A DNA stretch of 64,000 bases. It comes from Norana najaformis. Taxonomy: Eukaryota > Annelida > Clitellata > Crassiclitellata > Hormogastridae. The translations under genes and the position numbers were made by a program. Below, in pieces: positions 61,481-64,000 of this stretch; within the stretch, counting starts at the first letter, position 1, and every line of letters starts with the position of its first letter. The stretch lies in the NCBI GenBank assembly GCA_964023275.1, contig OZ029922.1, forward strand, positions 671,501-735,500, read 5' to 3'. The notes under the pieces are model-generated. The model worked only from the letters and a program-made list of their open reading frames with translations. It made no database searches and was not told the origin of the DNA.

Positions 61481-62122
61481 GGAAGTTCTGGCGGACCGAA
61501 CAACCAGGTCATCTTGATCATCAAAAAAAAACAAGAAATGATGACAGTAGGCTAACGATAATGACATATATACTACTATACCTTGACAGTTTGCCTGCAA
61601 CAGAAAGAGGACACTGCCTTAATATATGACCACTCTCATTAAGAGTAGGCCCTAGTTATACAGAAGTGCCTACACAAAGAACGTCCGCACCCATAGGCGA
61701 ATAGAGGTTACAATGAGGGTTCATAATCCCGGGAGCTTTTTACCTTCTGTACTGTGATGTTGTTAGGATTAGTTTAATACGGGATCCATCGTCGTGGCTT
61801 GGTATAAAAACGCTCTGCTTGCTGGGCTTGGCTGCGATATGAAAACGGTGATGCTTTATGAAGTCGGGCAGAGCCGAAAAGAGAAACTGTTTTGTGAACA
61901 TTGTGGGCAAATTATTGAGTCTTCTGTCTGTATTCCTTGTCAATTATCTTTCGTATACCCAAAAATGAAACTAGAGCTAAAAACGTTGCATGTGTTTGCT
62001 TACAGTTAAAGCTGCATCTGTCCGGTTTAAAATATTGTTAATATTGTTAAGAGTTACTTTACAAAGACTAAGGTGGAGTTTACTGGTTCCCACAAAATTT
62101 CTAAAAGATAGCAAGTCAAACC

Positions 62123-63357
62123 ATGCCAGGGTAAGTACGTAAAATTATTCATTTTTAATGCGTAGTTGCAACGAATTGTGCAAAAATTATATGTATATTG
62201 ACACTAAATATGAAGCAAGTTTTCTGCAACTCTGTCCAAACTCAGTGTTTACATTTGAGTTTTCCAACTGCTAAAAGTGTGGTGGATGTATAGCAGCATC
62301 GCTATCCAACACACCCTCCTTTTAAGTATTAATATTCAAACAATGTGATCACTTGCAGAAATGTGTTAACAAGAGTTAGATATAACTGTAGATTATTGAA
62401 AGAAATTGGTTGCATTTGTAAAGTTATTACGGAAATTAAATTAGGTCAATTTCTATTCTTCATTGTGCACAGTTCACCAGGCATGAAATAATTCTAACTG
62501 CTGATTCACAACATTTAAACTGGGTGAATCATATATGTGCCCTGTCTTATCTGGGACAATTAGCTGCAGAGTTGGGGCAAATATCTGTAAGCATGTGACT
62601 TGAAGTTAATGCGAAAGCGATTCATACACATGACGTGTGTATATAAATATTGTTACAACTTGCTAATCGTCTGTTACTTCGAGTTGTCGGGATTAGTTGT
62701 GAGGTATTGAGCAGAGGTTCTCTGGTGAGTTAAGAGCATGCTTTGGGAATGGGCTAAGGTACACATAGCAGGATTGTTGGGGGACTTTTTTAGGCACTCA
62801 AGTGCTCAGAATCTTTCAGAGATAAATAAAAATAAGTGCTGACATGAAAAGTTATTACAAATAAATGAAAATGTTACACTTAAATGTTATCGTAGACATT
62901 CATTGTAACATTTCAGTTACAATGAAATGCTGTTATATGTAATATGAAATGCTAAACTAACACGGCAGCATGAATAGAATGATACATTAAAGTTAAATTT
63001 TGTTTTAAACAGCATTTCATTTGAAACTGTAGAATAAATTCTGTAGATACTTTCATTCTAAATTACAAGTAAAATATTTTAGAACTCTACAATGAAGATA
63101 ACGTGGCTGCCAAATAAACTATTGCAGAGCGAACAAAAATGATTCTATGTCCACATTCATGATCAATGAAATTCCAGTGTATAGCAAAACAATGGAAAAC
63201 AGCACAAGTTCGACATCGGAGTCTTTCCCTAATGGCAGCGCACATGACTGGTTAAACGTTTCAGAAACTTCAACTGAAGACACAGCATTTGTAACTACTC
63301 CTGAAGAGCGAGCAGGTGGTATGACAAAATCTGGAATATCTGTTATAATAGAGCCAA
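62123..63357 (+). CDS. 5' part of a membrane protein gene: tiny first exon plus S/T-rich ectodomain
   Basis: Exon 62123-62130 reads ATGCCAGG before GTAAGT, with an in-frame TAA 24 bases upstream. The next exon, 63128-63357, follows a TATTGCAG acceptor, continues the frame for 76 codons and ends at GTAAAG in phase 1, the phase that precedes the TM exon in every other gene here. The product so far is about 79 aa with three N-glycosylation sequons (NST, NGS, NVS) and many Ser/Thr, and no signal peptide. It recalls the minus-strand adaptor-like gene, which also starts with a 2-3 residue coding exon. The TM and tail would lie beyond the window. Unproven: no homology found by eye. Confidence 0.4.
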
Positions 63358-63359
63358 GT

Positions 63360-64000
63360 AAAGTCTTACTGTACATTTAGCACAATGGAACGTAAGGAAA
63401 GCTTTTTTCCTACGTTTAGGCTTTGATCCAGAAACCCGAGTCCTTTTATGAATGAAGTAGCTCGCAGCCATTTGAGATTTTGCTCTACTTGAGAGATATG
63501 TTATCAACGTTTTCTAGTTTAAGGATGGTTCATGTGTCATTGTAATTGGATGATAAGAGATCTTGTGATTTTTAAAATTAACTTTATGACATTTTATGGC
63601 GTTATTGTGGCATTATGAATGCATTTAAATCTGTGCAGCGGACATGTACAAGATGTCTTAAAACGCACTTGTTTAGATCAGTTAAATAGCCATGTGTTTA
63701 GAGATTTTTATGGGGTACTTAAAATGCGCTATATAAAGTGTACTGTCTTGATACATACATTCATACATACATTCATACATACGTACGTACACACATACAT
63801 ATATATAATGTTACCATCTATTATTATATATAGAATTTGGGCGGCTCTTCCAGGCAGACATCGTTACCCCTTTTCCTTCACCCTATCCATCGTTGTACCT
63901 TCTGTGTAACGTAGGCCTAATCTACATTTTTTGGTGATCAATAAAGTATGCGAAACAGCAACCGAAAATATGAAAACTAATAATACTAGGAAGTAGCCTA
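63360..64000. other. Right edge, presumed intron
   Basis: Follows the GTAAAG donor of the right-edge gene. Contains CATA tetranucleotide repeats; no TM exon seen before the window ends. Confidence 0.4.

Larger units (their letters stand above)
59480..62120. other. Intergenic between member E and the right-edge gene
   Basis: tRNA-like remnant, TATG microsatellite, two hairpins (60632-60765), a CTATCC/CAATCC-type degenerate repeat at 60880-60925 and a GCGCC-type repeat. No coding exon recognised. Confidence 0.45.

Overview
The window is animal nuclear DNA, AT-rich, with long introns, GT-AG exons, tRNA-derived SINE heads, LINE fragments and foldback repeats. The only long open frame is an intact LINE ORF; host genes are split into small exons and had to be assembled by splice phase. 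A CR1/L2-like LINE with a 2A-like peptide suggests an invertebrate (such LINEs are known from echinoderms, molluscs, cnidarians and lancelets). I cannot name the species.

Main content: a plus-strand tandem array of single-pass, immune-receptor-like membrane proteins, 12.35-59.48 kb. Three members (12351-18686, 20644-30676, 47911-59475) share eight exons: signal exon, C-type lectin-like domain (CTLD) 1 in two exons, CTLD2 in two exons, Ser/Thr-rich stalk, transmembrane (TM) exon, tyrosine-motif tail. In all three every internal junction is phase 1 except TM-to-tail, which is phase 2, and every summed frame closes exactly (426, 491, 459 aa). A fourth copy (32155-33985) is a pseudogene keeping only the signal exon and CTLD1. 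Two members inside a tandem segmental duplication (34978-38643 and 40676-45559) lack CTLDs: signal exon, mucin-like stalk, TM, tail. One of these ends in a textbook ITAM; the other ends in an ITIM-like tail. Downstream of the ITAM exon lies a decayed ITIM-like tail exon. Together this looks like a paired activating/inhibitory receptor cluster in an invertebrate.

Flanks: on the minus strand, 8845-6577 encodes a 253-aa protein with a 19-residue ectodomain, one TM and a long tail with YxxI, IxYxxL and YxxM motifs, the layout of leukocyte transmembrane adaptors. A minus-strand CTLD exon with a QPN motif lies at 2751-2449. At the right edge a plus-strand gene starts with a tiny coding exon (62123) followed by an S/T-rich exon and runs out of the window.

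Mobile DNA: a full-ORF LINE (CDS 52884-56138) sits in the intron between CTLD2 and stalk of the last receptor. Truncated LINE tails, SINEs, a 170-bp foldback element, a possible 670-bp MITE, a GGTAAGG-type minisatellite and microsatellites fill much of the rest. I saw no rRNA, CRISPR array, intact tRNA or retrovirus-like element.
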